Assembly (NCBI RefSeq): GCF_000374865.1
Contig: NZ_KB895464.1
Location: 1 to 64,000, forward strand
DNA: 64,000 nucleotides
Source of the DNA: Arthrobacter sp. 135MFCol5.1
Lineage (GTDB): Bacteria; Actinomycetota; Actinomycetes; Actinomycetales; Micrococcaceae
Direction of reading: 5' to 3'
Shown: positions 33,214 through 42,337 of the stretch, one piece after another
Layout of the letters: every line of letters begins with the position of its first letter
Position numbering within the stretch: position 1 is the first letter of the stretch
The notes under the pieces: generated by a model
Seen by the model: the letters and a program-made list of their open reading frames with translations, nothing else
The model's database searches: none
Told to the model about the DNA's origin: nothing
Program-made: the position numbers and the translations under genes

Positions 33214-34227
33214 ATGGCAAATACCAGCAAGGGCCGGATGCCGCGCCTGGAAGACGTGGCCAAGGTGGCCGGCGTCTCCCACCAGACCGTTTCCCGGGTG
33301 GTGAACAACCACCCCAACGTCAGCAAGGCGACGCGGGAAAAGGTGGAGGCGGCCATTGCCGAACTGGGGTACCGGCGCAATACCGCTGCCCGGAGCCTGG
33401 TCACCCGGCGCTCGCAGACCATCGGCGTGCTGGCCAGCGAACTCTCGCAGTACGGCCCTGCCAATACCCTCCTGGGCGTCGAGCAGGCAGCACGCAACGC
33501 CGGCTACTTCGTCAGTATCGCCGCGCTGCGGGAAGTCAGCAGGGACGCCATATCCAACGCGGTGGGCCATTTCATGGACCAGGCCGTGGACGGTATCGCC
33601 GTGCTGGTACCGCATTCGGACACCCTGGCCGTGCTGGAACAGATGAACCTTCCCGTGCCCGTGGTGGCTGTGGGCTCCGCCGGCAGTGCCTCGGTGAGCG
33701 GCGCGATGGTGGACCAGCGCGCGGGAGCCAGGCTCGCCGTCGAACATCTCATCAAGGAAGGCCACCGGCAGATCGGGCACATCGCGGGCCCGCCGGACTG
33801 GACTGACGGCGCCGAGCGTGCGGAGGGCTGGCGCGCCGCGCTCCGGGAGGCCGGGCTGGAGGAGTCCCTGCTGGTGGAAGGGGACTGGAGCGCAGGCAGC
33901 GGCTACGCGATCGGCCGCAAGCTGGCGTCCGGGCGCACCGCGACGGCCATCTTCGTGGGCAACGACCAGATGGCTTTGGGCCTGCTGCGCGCCTTCACGG
34001 AAGCGGGGATCAAAGTGCCCGACGACGTCTCCGTGGTGGGCTTCGACGACCAGCCGGAAGCGGGGTACTTCACGCCGCCGCTGACCACCGTCCGGCAGGA
34101 CTTCGAGGAACTCGGACGGCGCTGCATGGACATCATGCTCAAGGAAATCGAGTCCGGCGCCGCTGTCAGTTCAACTGTGGTCCCGCCCGAGCTCGTGGTG
34201 CGGGCCAGCACCGCCGCCCCCGCGTAG
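33214..34227 (+). CDS. LacI family transcriptional regulator
   Basis: A 337-residue repressor-type regulator. The N-terminal HTH and hinge (LEDVAKVAGVSHQTVSRVV, about residues 12-30, then LGYRRNTAARSL) are followed by a sugar-binding periplasmic-like domain with VGFDDQPEAGYFTPPLTTV near the C-terminus. The divergent neighbour is the YCII protein, and no sugar genes lie next to it, so its regulon is not evident. ATG 33214 fits the HTH position. Confidence 0.9.
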   Translation: MANTSKGRMPRLEDVAKVAGVSHQTVSRVVNNHPNVSKATREKVEAAIAELGYRRNTAARSLVTRRSQTIGVLASELSQYGPANTLLGVEQAARNAGYFVSIAALREVSRDAISNAVGHFMDQAVDGIAVLVPHSDTLAVLEQMNLPVPVVAVGSAGSASVSGAMVDQRAGARLAVEHLIKEGHRQIGHIAGPPDWTDGAERAEGWRAALREAGLEESLLVEGDWSAGSGYAIGRKLASGRTATAIFVGNDQMALGLLRAFTEAGIKVPDDVSVVGFDDQPEAGYFTPPLTTVRQDFEELGRRCMDIMLKEIESGAAVSSTVVPPELVVRASTAAPA

Positions 34228-34345
34228 GCGGGGAGCGCGCAGAACCAAAAAAACTCCATGAATCTGCATCCAAATCCGGGGTTGGGCCGGTAGTAGGAGT
34301 GTCAGCAGAAAATGCCCGCCAGCCGGGCCGTTCAAGGAGATGGAC

Positions 34346-35182
34346 ATGCGCAAAACATTCTTCGCCGCAGGCGCCGGTGCAGCAGCCATTGCAGCCGCAA
34401 TCGCTCTGGCCGGTCCCGCCCAGGCAGCCGAAGGGGACGCCCAGCTTTCCGTGCTGCACGGGGTCCCCGGACTGACCGTTGACGTCTGGGTCAACGGAAA
34501 CCGGACCCTTGATGACTTCACCCCGGGAACCCTTGCCGGGCCGCTCGCGCTTCCGGCCGGCAGCTACGAAATTGCGATCACCGCGGCGGATGCCGCCGAC
34601 GCGTCCGCACCCGCCATTGGTCCCGTAAGCGTCAACCTTGCGGCCAACGGGAACTACACTGCCGCGGCCCACCTGGGTGCGGATGGCAAGCCGACAGCCA
34701 GCCTCTTCACCAATGATGTGTCCCAGATCCCGGCCGGAAAAGGCAAACTGACAGTCAGGCATGCCGCCGCCGCCCCAGCCGTCGATGTGCTGGCCGGCGC
34801 CACCCCCGTGATCACCAACTTGGCCAACCCGAACGAGAAGACACTCACCCTCGACCCGGGCACCGTCCCGGCCGCAGTGGCCGCCACGGGCACCACCACT
34901 CCGGTGATAGGCCCGGCGGACGTGGCGGTGGCCGAGGGAACACACACCATCGTTTATGCCTGGGGGAGCCTGGCTGACCAGAACCTGAAACTTGCCGTGC
35001 AAACCATCGAGGGCCTGCATTCGGCGCCGGGCTCGGTGCCGGGTGCGCTTAACGGTTCGGCGAGTTCCGGCGGAGCGGGTACTGCCGTAGCCACGGCCGG
35101 ATTCGGACTGGCAGCATTGGCCCTCCTCGCGGGCGCGATAGGCGCGGCCCGCACGGTCCGTGCCCGGAGGGCGGGGCAGTAG
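34346..35182 (+). CDS. DUF4397 domain surface protein
   Basis: A 278-residue secreted protein: signal peptide (residues 1-27, ending AQA), a DUF4397 domain (QLSVLHGVPGLTVDVWVNG from about residue 32), then a second similar half (LTVRHAAAAPAVDVLAG). The C-terminus has a hydrophobic helix and an RARR tail, like a cell-wall sorting signal, but no LPXTG is visible; SSGGAG occupies that place. ATG 34346 is preferred because AAGGAG (34334-34339) directly abuts ATG 34340 but is 6 nt from 34346. It lies upstream of the class F sortase. Confidence 0.85.
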   Translation: MRKTFFAAGAGAAAIAAAIALAGPAQAAEGDAQLSVLHGVPGLTVDVWVNGNRTLDDFTPGTLAGPLALPAGSYEIAITAADAADASAPAIGPVSVNLAANGNYTAAAHLGADGKPTASLFTNDVSQIPAGKGKLTVRHAAAAPAVDVLAGATPVITNLANPNEKTLTLDPGTVPAAVAATGTTTPVIGPADVAVAEGTHTIVYAWGSLADQNLKLAVQTIEGLHSAPGSVPGALNGSASSGGAGTAVATAGFGLAALALLAGAIGAARTVRARRAGQ

Positions 35183-35211
35183 CCTCGCGGAATCCGCGAA
35201 GGACGTAAGCG

Positions 35212-35246
35212 CAAGGGGCCCGGCCCGTCAAAGGACGGGCCCCTTG
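35212..35246 (+). terminator. GC-rich hairpin after the DUF4397 gene
   Basis: CAAGGGGCCCG (35212-35222) pairs with 35236-35246; an alternative inner stem GGCCCGTC/GACGGGCC with an AAAG loop overlaps it. No T-tract follows. It may terminate or reduce transcription into the sortase gene. Confidence 0.6.
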
Positions 35247-35295
35247 GGCTGGTCCTGCCAAGGTCAACAAGCACAGTGGAAGGGAGGCGTTAGGA

Positions 35296-36054
35296 ATGAC
35301 GGCAAGCTCGACGACGGCACCGGGCTGCCGCCGGCGCCATGCGGCAGGTGGCGGGGCCGCCGCGCTGGTGGCTGCCGCGCTGGTTCTGTCCGGCTGCGGT
35401 TTGGGCAGCTCCGGAGGAGCCGGCAACCCAGGGGGAGAAGCGGTCCCGATGGCAACGATGCCGCCAGGGACCGGTTCTCCCGGTCCGGCGCTCTCCGGAC
35501 AAGAGCCCACTCCCACCGGTCCCGGCGGAACTGCGGTTCCCGTCCGCCCGGTTGTTCCTCCTGCCGGGGGTATCCCGGTCCGGCCCGCCACTGCGCCCGC
35601 AGCTCCGGCCGTGTCCGCGCCCACCTCCTTGACCGTGGCGGGCACGGCCATCGATATGCCGGTGGTGCCCGGGGGAGTTTCCGCAGAGGGAGTGATGGAA
35701 ATTCCTGAGGCCTTCAACCGGGCGTCGTGGTACAAATTCGGTCCGGCCCCCGGCGCGGCGGAGGGAACCGCCGTCATTGCCGGCCATATCGACACCACCT
35801 CGGACCGGGCGCCGTTTTCGGCATTGAAGTCCCTCGCTGCCGGGACCGTCATCCGGGTGGGCCGGGACGGAGCCCCGCCGGTTACCTACCGGGTGGTGGG
35901 AGTGGAAATGATGGCCAAGGATAAATTCGACGGCGGCGCCCTGTTCCGCCGGTCCGGCCCGCACGAACTCAAGCTGGTCACCTGTGGCGGCAGGTGGCTG
36001 GACGAGCGGATGGACTACAGCGACAATGTGATTGTCACCGCGGTTCCTGCATGA
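35296..36054 (+). CDS. Class F sortase, predicted lipoprotein
   Basis: A 252-residue transpeptidase-like enzyme. The N-terminus carries a lipobox LSGC (Cys about 34) where most sortases have a plain membrane anchor. A long Pro/Gly/Thr-rich linker (about 36-110) precedes the sortase domain with catalytic His in AGHIDTTSDRAPF, Cys in LVTCGGRW and a downstream Arg in LDERMDYSDN. Class F enzymes attach or crosslink surface proteins. The DUF4397 gene upstream is the obvious candidate partner. The stop overlaps an upstream ATG of the sigma gene. Confidence 0.88.
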   Translation: MTASSTTAPGCRRRHAAGGGAAALVAAALVLSGCGLGSSGGAGNPGGEAVPMATMPPGTGSPGPALSGQEPTPTGPGGTAVPVRPVVPPAGGIPVRPATAPAAPAVSAPTSLTVAGTAIDMPVVPGGVSAEGVMEIPEAFNRASWYKFGPAPGAAEGTAVIAGHIDTTSDRAPFSALKSLAAGTVIRVGRDGAPPVTYRVVGVEMMAKDKFDGGALFRRSGPHELKLVTCGGRWLDERMDYSDNVIVTAVPA

Positions 36055-36104
36055 TCGGTGGCCAATCGCTTGACTCGTGCACCGAAGCCGGGAAGGAGTT
36101 GCCT

Positions 36105-36683
36105 GTGACGCTTCCCGGGCAGGCCTCCCGCGGGTGGGACGACACGCTGACCGATTCTTTCCTGGCCGGGGACGAGAACGCGCTGGCAGCGGCCTACCGC
36201 GAGTTCGCGCCCCTGGTGCAAACCTTGGCCCTGCGCTCCCTTCCGGACCGTGCGGCCGCCGACGACGTGACCCAGGAGGTCTTTATCCGGGCCTGGCGTT
36301 CACGGAACACCTTCAACCCCCAGGTGGCCAGGCTTCCGGCATGGATCGTCGGAATCACGCGCAACGCCATTACCGACGCCCATTCGGCGGCGGCCCGGGA
36401 AGCGCGCAAGGCCTTCGCCGCGGCCGGGGCCGGCATGGGGGACGATGCCGGAACCGGCACGGAGGCGGCGGAAATGCTGGCGGACCGGTTGCTTCTGGAC
36501 GGGGAGTTGGAGAGGCTCGGCGAGCCGCAGGGGTCCATCATGAAGCTGGCCTTCTACGAGGACCTGACGCACGAGCAGATCTCACGAAAGCTCGGGCTCC
36601 CGCTTGGTACGGTCAAGAGCCACATCCGCCGGAGCCTCTCGCATCTACGCAGCAGATTGGAGGTAGACCATGCCGCATCTTGA
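36105..36683 (+). CDS. ECF-type RNA polymerase sigma factor
   Basis: A 192-residue group 4 sigma factor. Region 2 is at about residues 20-90 (ADDVTQEVFIRAWRSR) and region 4 at about 130-185 (EDLTHEQISRKLGLPLGTVK). Region 3 is absent, as expected. GTG 36105 is preferred over ATG 36051 because GGAAGGAG (36091-36098) sits 6 nt upstream; the other start would overlap the sortase stop. It overlaps the anti-sigma gene by 14 nt. Confidence 0.9.
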   Translation: MTLPGQASRGWDDTLTDSFLAGDENALAAAYREFAPLVQTLALRSLPDRAAADDVTQEVFIRAWRSRNTFNPQVARLPAWIVGITRNAITDAHSAAAREARKAFAAAGAGMGDDAGTGTEAAEMLADRLLLDGELERLGEPQGSIMKLAFYEDLTHEQISRKLGLPLGTVKSHIRRSLSHLRSRLEVDHAAS

Positions 36684-37464
36684 TCCGGAACAGTTGAGCC
36701 TCCTGGCACTCTACGAGGGGCGGGAGGATCCGGAGGGCCGCGATCACCTTGCGGCCTGCCCCGAGTGCGCGAATGACTTTGCCGCCCTTCGCCGCACGGT
36801 GGATGCCGTGAAGGCATCCCCTGACGTCGGCCGCCTGGCCGTGCCCGGGCCCCAGGTATGGGCTGGAATCCATCGGGAGCTGGGCCTTTCCGAATCACTG
36901 CGGGAGGATCCGCTCGCCGTGAAGGAGCCAGCGGAGGGCCCGGTGGCGTCAGGGGTGGCCGCGCCGCCAGCGCCGGCGCCGCCGTCGAACGTCATCCGGC
37001 TCGGTGGCCGGGCCGGGGGCGGCAGGACCAAGGCCGCGTGGTGGCACCGCCCCGGCCCGTTGCTGGCAACGGCGGCTGCTGCTGCGCTGGTGGTTTCCGG
37101 TGCCATCTGGGCGTTGAACCGTCCGCCCGGGCCCCAGGAACTTGCTGCTGCCCGGCTGGCGCCGCTGGCCCAGCACTCAGCGTCAGGGTCGGCGAAGGTC
37201 GTGACGGGTCCAGACGGCTCCCGCAAGCTGGAAATCAGCTTGGACAAGGATGAAGCCAAGGGCTACCAGGAGGTGTGGCTGATCGCCCCGGACCTGACCC
37301 GGCTGGTCAGCCTGGGCGTCATGAACTCCACGTCCGGAACCTTTCAGGTGCCCACCGGCCTGGACCTCTCCCAGTACCCGGTGGTGGATGTGTCGGACGA
37401 ACCAATGGATGGCAACCCCGCACACTCCAGCGTGAGCATCGCCAGGGGCACGTTGACGTCCTGA
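36670..37464 (+). CDS. Anti-sigma factor, RskA-type
   Basis: A 264-residue membrane protein that should hold the upstream sigma factor inactive. The cytoplasmic N-terminus has a zinc anti-sigma motif, HLAACPEC (H-x3-C-x2-C, about residue 25-32). A single transmembrane helix lies at about 135-152 (LLATAAAAALVVSGAIWAL). The extracellular RskA-type domain includes GYQEVWLIAPDL and ends in SVSIARGTLTS. It starts inside the sigma gene, so production is coupled. Confidence 0.9.
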   Translation: MPHLDPEQLSLLALYEGREDPEGRDHLAACPECANDFAALRRTVDAVKASPDVGRLAVPGPQVWAGIHRELGLSESLREDPLAVKEPAEGPVASGVAAPPAPAPPSNVIRLGGRAGGGRTKAAWWHRPGPLLATAAAAALVVSGAIWALNRPPGPQELAAARLAPLAQHSASGSAKVVTGPDGSRKLEISLDKDEAKGYQEVWLIAPDLTRLVSLGVMNSTSGTFQVPTGLDLSQYPVVDVSDEPMDGNPAHSSVSIARGTLTS

Positions 37465-37495
37465 CCCACTGGTGAAAAGCAGGGATCACAACATG

Positions 37496-38443
37496 TCAGC
37501 GGCCGAAGTGCGGCTGCGGCGCCCCCTCCGGAAGCCGCTCCAGGATGCCCTCCGCCACCTTGCGGACCTTGATGTTCCGGTGGCTCGATGCCTTTGCGAG
37601 GATGGCGAACGCCTCCTCGTAGGAGCACCTGTTTTGGGCCATGATCACGCCGCACGCGACGTTGATGGACGTCCTGCTGTCCAAGGCAGAGTGGAGGTCG
37701 GTCGCGAGGGACCGGGCAGTGTGCATGTCGATGGCCATGTGGAGGCTCCTGGCGGCCAGGGTGGCGAACCCGCGGGCCTCGGCGATGACCTGGAGCGGAA
37801 AGGCTTTCGCATCCGGTGCGAAGAAAGCGAGGGCCGCGGTCATCCGGCGGGGGTCGGCCTCGGCGGGAAATATCTGCTCCCGCTGGACCCCGGCGTCCAG
37901 CGGGAGCCTTACTGCCAAGGCACTGCCGTATCCGGCGGACTGCAGCCGCCCGGAGTACTGCCGCCAGCGGAAGTCACCGTTCCGTTGAAGCACCGCCACC
38001 GGATGGCCTCCCGACAAGACATCGGTCACCGGCCCCTCCGCGGACCCGCGTTCCCAGCCGAGCAGGCGGAGGACCTCTTCGGAGGTGCCGGACAGCGCCG
38101 GACTCCGCTTGGGCTGCTGCAGCACCAGGCCGCAACCCACCTCAATCCCCGCCGTCCTGGCGATGTGCCCGGCGGATGCGGCCACCAGCAGGTCCAGGGA
38201 GTCGGCGAGGGTTTGGGCGCCGCTGACCAGGTCCAACAGGAGGGCTGGATTACGGTGGCCGTCGGGTCCTGGAGAGGCAGGCGCAACCGTGGCAGCACTG
38301 CCCCCGCCGGGGCCGCGTGAGGATGGAGGGCCGGCGACGGCTGGGGGAGAGCCCTTGGTCTCAAAGAGCTCCTCGTCGCCGGCCCCGCTTACTACCCGGG
38401 CCCTGCGGGCCGGGAAACCTGTACGTGGGTGTGGTGCATTCAT
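37496..38443 (-). CDS. GAF and ANTAR domain protein (RNA-binding antiterminator type)
   Basis: A 315-residue protein. A GAF-like sensor domain covers about residues 65-230, and the C-terminal ANTAR domain (about 240-300) shows the three-helix pattern LHSALDSRTSINVACGVIM and YEEAFAILAKASSH. ANTAR proteins bind paired hairpins in nascent RNA and prevent termination. No target hairpins were found nearby. ATG 38443 is used; an in-frame GTG at 38455 lies closer to the AGGGGGG stretch and is possible. It is convergent with the anti-sigma gene. Confidence 0.87.
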   Translation of the reverse strand: MNAPHPRTGFPARRARVVSGAGDEELFETKGSPPAVAGPPSSRGPGGGSAATVAPASPGPDGHRNPALLLDLVSGAQTLADSLDLLVAASAGHIARTAGIEVGCGLVLQQPKRSPALSGTSEEVLRLLGWERGSAEGPVTDVLSGGHPVAVLQRNGDFRWRQYSGRLQSAGYGSALAVRLPLDAGVQREQIFPAEADPRRMTAALAFFAPDAKAFPLQVIAEARGFATLAARSLHMAIDMHTARSLATDLHSALDSRTSINVACGVIMAQNRCSYEEAFAILAKASSHRNIKVRKVAEGILERLPEGAPQPHFGR

Positions 38444-38682
38444 TGCCAGTCCCACACCCCCCTAGTGAGTCAAGTACCGAAAGCCGGAAGTGGTATTGCC
38501 TCTGGGAAGAATTTAGTGGCCAGGAAGCACCCGGTGAATGCGTAGCTGGTACCTGTTTTTGGGACGGGGCAGTACTTGGAATCCTGCTCCTGCGATGCCT
38601 TCGGGCCATTGCCGCAGGTGGGACCCTGCCCTGCCCGGCGCATGTGGGGGAGAGGGCAAACACCACGGACTTCCCCGTTTCC

Positions 38683-38728
38683 TTGACTCGCCGGACAGAA
38701 CCGCAAAGAATGCTTCTATAACGTTGTA
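38683..38728 (+). promoter_or_regulatory. Promoter and candidate LacI operator for the arabinofuranosidase gene
   Basis: TTGACT (38683-38688), 17 nt, AAGAAT (38706-38711) form a -35/-10 pair. TATAACGTTGTA (38717-38728), an 11-of-12 palindrome, covers the expected transcription start. This is a classical repressor position; the LacI regulator at 40927 is the likely binder. Confidence 0.55.
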
Positions 38729-38753
38729 AATAATCTGACACAAGGATGTTTTC

Positions 38754-40280
38754 GTGACCCCAGCAGAATCCACCCCGGCAACGATCACCATCGATCCCGC
38801 CTTCACCGTGGGCCCCGTCCGGCGGCGCACCTTTGGCGCTTTCGTTGAGCACCTCGGGCGCTGTGTGTACACCGGAATCTTCGAGCCGGACCACCCCGAT
38901 GCCGACGAGGACGGCTTCCGGAAGGATGTACTTGAGCTCACCCGTGAACTGGGCGTCTCCACGGTGCGGTACCCCGGCGGCAACTTCGTCTCCGGATACC
39001 GTTGGGAGGACGGCGTGGGACCGGTGGACCAGCGGCCCGTCCGGCTGGATTTGGCCTGGCACTCCACCGACCCCAACTCCGTAGGCGTGGACGAGTTCGC
39101 CAAGTGGTCCGCGAAGGCCGGCGTAGAGCCCATGATGGCCGTCAACCTGGGCACCCGCGGCGTCCAGGAGGCCCTTGACCTGCTGGAGTACTGCAACATC
39201 GACGGCGGCACCGCCCTCTCAGAGAAAAGACGCGCCAACGGTGCCGCCACCGGCTACGGCATCAGGATGTGGTGCCTGGGCAACGAAATGGACGGCCCCT
39301 GGCAGATCGGGCACAAGAACGCCCAGGAGTACGGCAGGCTGGCCGCGGACACCGCCCGCGGAATGCGCATGATCGATCCCGGCCTGGAACTCGTGGCCTG
39401 CGGCAGCTCCGGCCCCACGATGCCCACGTTCGGTGAGTGGGAGCGTGTGGTCCTGACCGAAACCTACGACGTGGTGGACCTGGTCTCCGCGCACCAGTAC
39501 TTCGAAGACTCCGGCGACCTCCAGGAACACCTCGCTGCCGGGCACAAGATGGAAGCCTTCATCCGCGACATCGTCAGCCACATCGACCACGTGAAGTCCG
39601 TCCGAAAGTCCACCAAACAGGTCAACATCTCCTTCGACGAATGGAACGTCTGGCACATGAGCCGCGGCGAATCCAAAGTCCCCAGCGGAAACGACTGGCC
39701 CGTGGCCCCCGTCCTGTTGGAGGACACCTACACGGTGGCCGACGCCGTGGTGGTGGGGGACCTGCTGGTCACGCTGCTCCGGAACACGGACCGCGTCCTC
39801 TCGGCAAGCCTCGCGCAACTGGTGAACGTCATCGCCCCCATCATGACCGAACCCGGCGGCCGGTCCTGGAAGCAGACCACCTTCCACCCGTTCGCCCTGA
39901 CCTCCCGGCACGCGTCCGGCACGGTCCTGCAACTCGCCGTCGAATCCCCCCTTGTCAGCGGAGGTACGACGGCCGACTTCGCCGCCCTGTCCGCCGTCGC
40001 CACCTACGACGCGGCAAAGGGCGAGGCGGTGGTGTTCGCCGTCAACCGCTCGGCCGCCGGGGCACTGACACTTGACGCCGCCGTCGGGGGACTGGGCAAC
40101 GTCCGGGTCATCGAGGCGCTGACCTACTCCAACAAGGACCCCTACTGGCAGGCCACGGCCGACGATTCCAGCTCCGTCCTGCCGGCGGAGAACGTCACGG
40201 CCAAGGCCGACGGCGGACACCTGACAGCCGAGCTCCCGGCCGTGTCCTGGTCCATGATCCGGCTCGCCGTGGAGGCCTGA
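38754..40280 (+). CDS. Alpha-N-arabinofuranosidase, GH51
   Basis: A 508-residue intracellular glycoside hydrolase that releases arabinose from arabino-oligosaccharides. The (beta/alpha)8 barrel contains the acid/base Glu in WCLGNEMDGPWQ (about residue 178) and the nucleophile Glu in SFDEWNVWH (about 300), as in clan GH-A. A C-terminal beta domain follows. No signal peptide is seen, so the substrate must be imported; no transporter is adjacent. GTG start. A LacI-type operator covers its promoter, and a LacI gene follows two genes downstream. Confidence 0.93.
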   Translation: MTPAESTPATITIDPAFTVGPVRRRTFGAFVEHLGRCVYTGIFEPDHPDADEDGFRKDVLELTRELGVSTVRYPGGNFVSGYRWEDGVGPVDQRPVRLDLAWHSTDPNSVGVDEFAKWSAKAGVEPMMAVNLGTRGVQEALDLLEYCNIDGGTALSEKRRANGAATGYGIRMWCLGNEMDGPWQIGHKNAQEYGRLAADTARGMRMIDPGLELVACGSSGPTMPTFGEWERVVLTETYDVVDLVSAHQYFEDSGDLQEHLAAGHKMEAFIRDIVSHIDHVKSVRKSTKQVNISFDEWNVWHMSRGESKVPSGNDWPVAPVLLEDTYTVADAVVVGDLLVTLLRNTDRVLSASLAQLVNVIAPIMTEPGGRSWKQTTFHPFALTSRHASGTVLQLAVESPLVSGGTTADFAALSAVATYDAAKGEAVVFAVNRSAAGALTLDAAVGGLGNVRVIEALTYSNKDPYWQATADDSSSVLPAENVTAKADGGHLTAELPAVSWSMIRLAVEA

Positions 40281-40348
40281 ACGGGCCGCGTGCCAGGGCG
40301 GAGGCGGCCCCATGACGACGACGGCCCGCAGGTGGGAGGATGGACGGC

Positions 40349-40927
40349 ATGGAACTGCACATCACGGGCGATCCCGCCGCGGACAAGTTGTTGAGTGAGG
40401 ACGCCTTCGCCCTGCTGACCGGCATGCTGCTGGACCAGCAGGTCACCATGGAATCGGCCTTCGCCGGACCGGAAAAGATCAGGACCCGGATGGGCACCCT
40501 GACGCCCGAGGCCATCGCCGGGCACGACCCCGCGGAATTCGTGGAGATCTTCAAGGAACGGCCCGCCGTCCACCGCTTCCCCGGATCCATGGCCGGCAGG
40601 GTGCAGGCGCTCGCCGAGGCTGTCCGGGACCACTGGGACGGCGATGCCGCAGCCATCTGGACCAAGGGCTCACCCGACGGTGCAGAGGTGTTGAAGCGGC
40701 TCAAGGCGCTGCCCGGCTTCGGTGAGCAAAAAGCAAAGATCTTCCTGGCCCTGCTGGGCAAGCAGCGGGGCCTTGACGCGCCCGGCTGGCGGGAAGCGGC
40801 CGGCCATTACGGGGAAGAGGGCTCCTACCTGTCCGTGGCGGACATCGTGGACCCGGAATCCCTGGCCAAGGTGCGGGCCAGCAAGCAAGCGGCCAAGGCG
40901 GCGGCGAAGGCAGGAAAAGAACGTTAA
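40349..40927 (+). CDS. HhH-GPD-type base excision repair protein
   Basis: A 192-residue glycosylase-like protein. It has an N-terminal LLTGMLLDQQVTME segment (the helix with a Gln pair typical of HhH-GPD enzymes) and a helix-hairpin-helix KALPGFGEQKAKIFLALLG (about 125-143). No iron-sulfur cysteines. The Lys/Ala-rich C-terminus may contact DNA. Substrate unknown. ATG 40349 is preferred because GGGAGG (40334-40339) is too close to ATG 40340. The stop overlaps the next ATG by 1 nt (TAATG). Confidence 0.82.
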   Translation: MELHITGDPAADKLLSEDAFALLTGMLLDQQVTMESAFAGPEKIRTRMGTLTPEAIAGHDPAEFVEIFKERPAVHRFPGSMAGRVQALAEAVRDHWDGDAAAIWTKGSPDGAEVLKRLKALPGFGEQKAKIFLALLGKQRGLDAPGWREAAGHYGEEGSYLSVADIVDPESLAKVRASKQAAKAAAKAGKER

Positions 40928-41931
40928 TGGCAGTCACCATGAACGACGTCGCCCGCGCGGCCGGCGTTTCGCTCAAAACGGTCTCGAACGTCCTGAACGA
41001 CTACGAGTTCATCCGCCCGGCCACCAAGCAGCGTGTGCAGGACGCCATTGCTGAACTGGGGTATGAGGCCAACCTCACCGCCCGAAGCCTGCGCTCTGGC
41101 AAGACGTCCATGCTGGGCCTGGTGCTCTCCGACCTCTCGGCGCCCTACTACGCGGAACTGGCGTCCAGGCTGATGAAGGCCGCATCGCGCCGCGGCTACC
41201 GGGTGCTGGTGGAGCAGTCCGGCGCTGAGGCTTCCGTTGAACTCAGCGCCCTGCACGGGACGTTCCGGCAGCTCACCGACGGGCTGCTCTTCACCCCGCT
41301 GGTGCTGGACGCCGACGCCATCGCCGCCCGCGCCGGCACCAAACCCCTGGTGATGCTCGGCGAGCACATCATGGACCCCCGCTTCGACCTGGTCACCATG
41401 AAGAACGGGGAAGCCGCGGCTGCGCTGACCACCCACCTGCTGCAGGCCGGCCGCCGTCGCATCGCCGTCATCGGCGCCCACCCGGAGGAGTCCACCGGGA
41501 CCGCGGGACTGCGCATGAACGGGTACCGGAAGGCGCTGGAACAGGCGGGCGTCCAATTCGACGCCGACCTGGTGGCCCCCGCCGAATGGCGCCGCGATAC
41601 AGGTGCCGCCGCCGTGGCGGGACTGATGGCCTCGGGCGTGCAGTTCGACGCCGTTTTCGGCCTGAACGACGTCCTGGCATTGGGCGCCATGCACGAATTG
41701 TTGATCAGGGGCGTCAACGTGCCGGGGGACGTGGCGGTCGCGGGCTTTGACGACATCGACGAGGCCCGTTTCGCGTCCCCGTCCTTGACCACCATCTCCC
41801 CAGGCATGGATGAGATCGCGGAGCGTTCGATCAGCCTGCTGCTGGACCGGATCGGCGGGCGCGAAACATCCGGGCAGGGCGTGCACATGGAATCAGGGTT
41901 CGAGCTGAAGATCCGGGAATCCGCACCCTAG
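40927..41931 (+). CDS. LacI family transcriptional regulator
   Basis: A 334-residue regulator with an N-terminal HTH (MNDVARAAGVSLKTVSNVL, residues 4-22) and hinge LGYEANLTARSLRSG, then the sugar-binding core ending in VAGFDDIDEARFASPSLTTI. It is translationally coupled to the HhH-GPD gene and lies 650 bp after the GH51 gene. It is the likely repressor acting at 38717-38728, though no effector can be read from sequence. Confidence 0.9.
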   Translation: MAVTMNDVARAAGVSLKTVSNVLNDYEFIRPATKQRVQDAIAELGYEANLTARSLRSGKTSMLGLVLSDLSAPYYAELASRLMKAASRRGYRVLVEQSGAEASVELSALHGTFRQLTDGLLFTPLVLDADAIAARAGTKPLVMLGEHIMDPRFDLVTMKNGEAAAALTTHLLQAGRRRIAVIGAHPEESTGTAGLRMNGYRKALEQAGVQFDADLVAPAEWRRDTGAAAVAGLMASGVQFDAVFGLNDVLALGAMHELLIRGVNVPGDVAVAGFDDIDEARFASPSLTTISPGMDEIAERSISLLLDRIGGRETSGQGVHMESGFELKIRESAP

Positions 41932-42023
41932 CGTTCCGTCCGGATGATGGACCTGAAACGTGGCGGAAACGTGACCGGCCTAGGCTGGCTGGCAGCACGC
42001 CCCAGGCCGTCGAAGGGAACCCC

Positions 42024-42326
42024 ATGCATCTGATGCCGCGTGAGCAGGAAAAGCTCCTGATCGTAGTGGCCGCGGACCTCGCCCGCCGCCGCCAGGGGCG
42101 GGGACTCAAGCTCAACTACCCCGAAGCCGTGGCCATCATCAGCTACGAACTGATCGAAGGTGCCCGGGACGGCAGGACCGTGGCCGAGCTCATGAGCTAC
42201 GGCACCACCCTGCTGGGCCGTGACGACGTCATGGAAGGGGTGCCCGAGATGATCCATGACGTGCAGGTCGAGGCCACGTTCCCCGACGGCACCAAGCTGG
42301 TCACCGTCCACAACCCGATCCGCTAA
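42024..42326 (+). CDS. ureA: Urease gamma subunit
   Basis: A 100-residue structural subunit of nickel urease, which hydrolyses urea to ammonia and carbamate. The sequence MHLMPREQEKLLIVVAADLA and the C-terminal QVEATFPDGTKLVTVHNPI are standard for UreA. GAAGGGA precedes the ATG. First gene of the operon ureABCEFGD plus a nickel permease; ureB starts 11 nt after its stop. Confidence 0.96.
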   Translation: MHLMPREQEKLLIVVAADLARRRQGRGLKLNYPEAVAIISYELIEGARDGRTVAELMSYGTTLLGRDDVMEGVPEMIHDVQVEATFPDGTKLVTVHNPIR

Positions 42327-42337
42327 GGAGCGCCGCA

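Noticed and set aside
33082..33780. N-terminal extension of the YCII protein
   Set aside because: It would run antisense through the LacI gene; the YCII fold starts at 33081 with a good SD.
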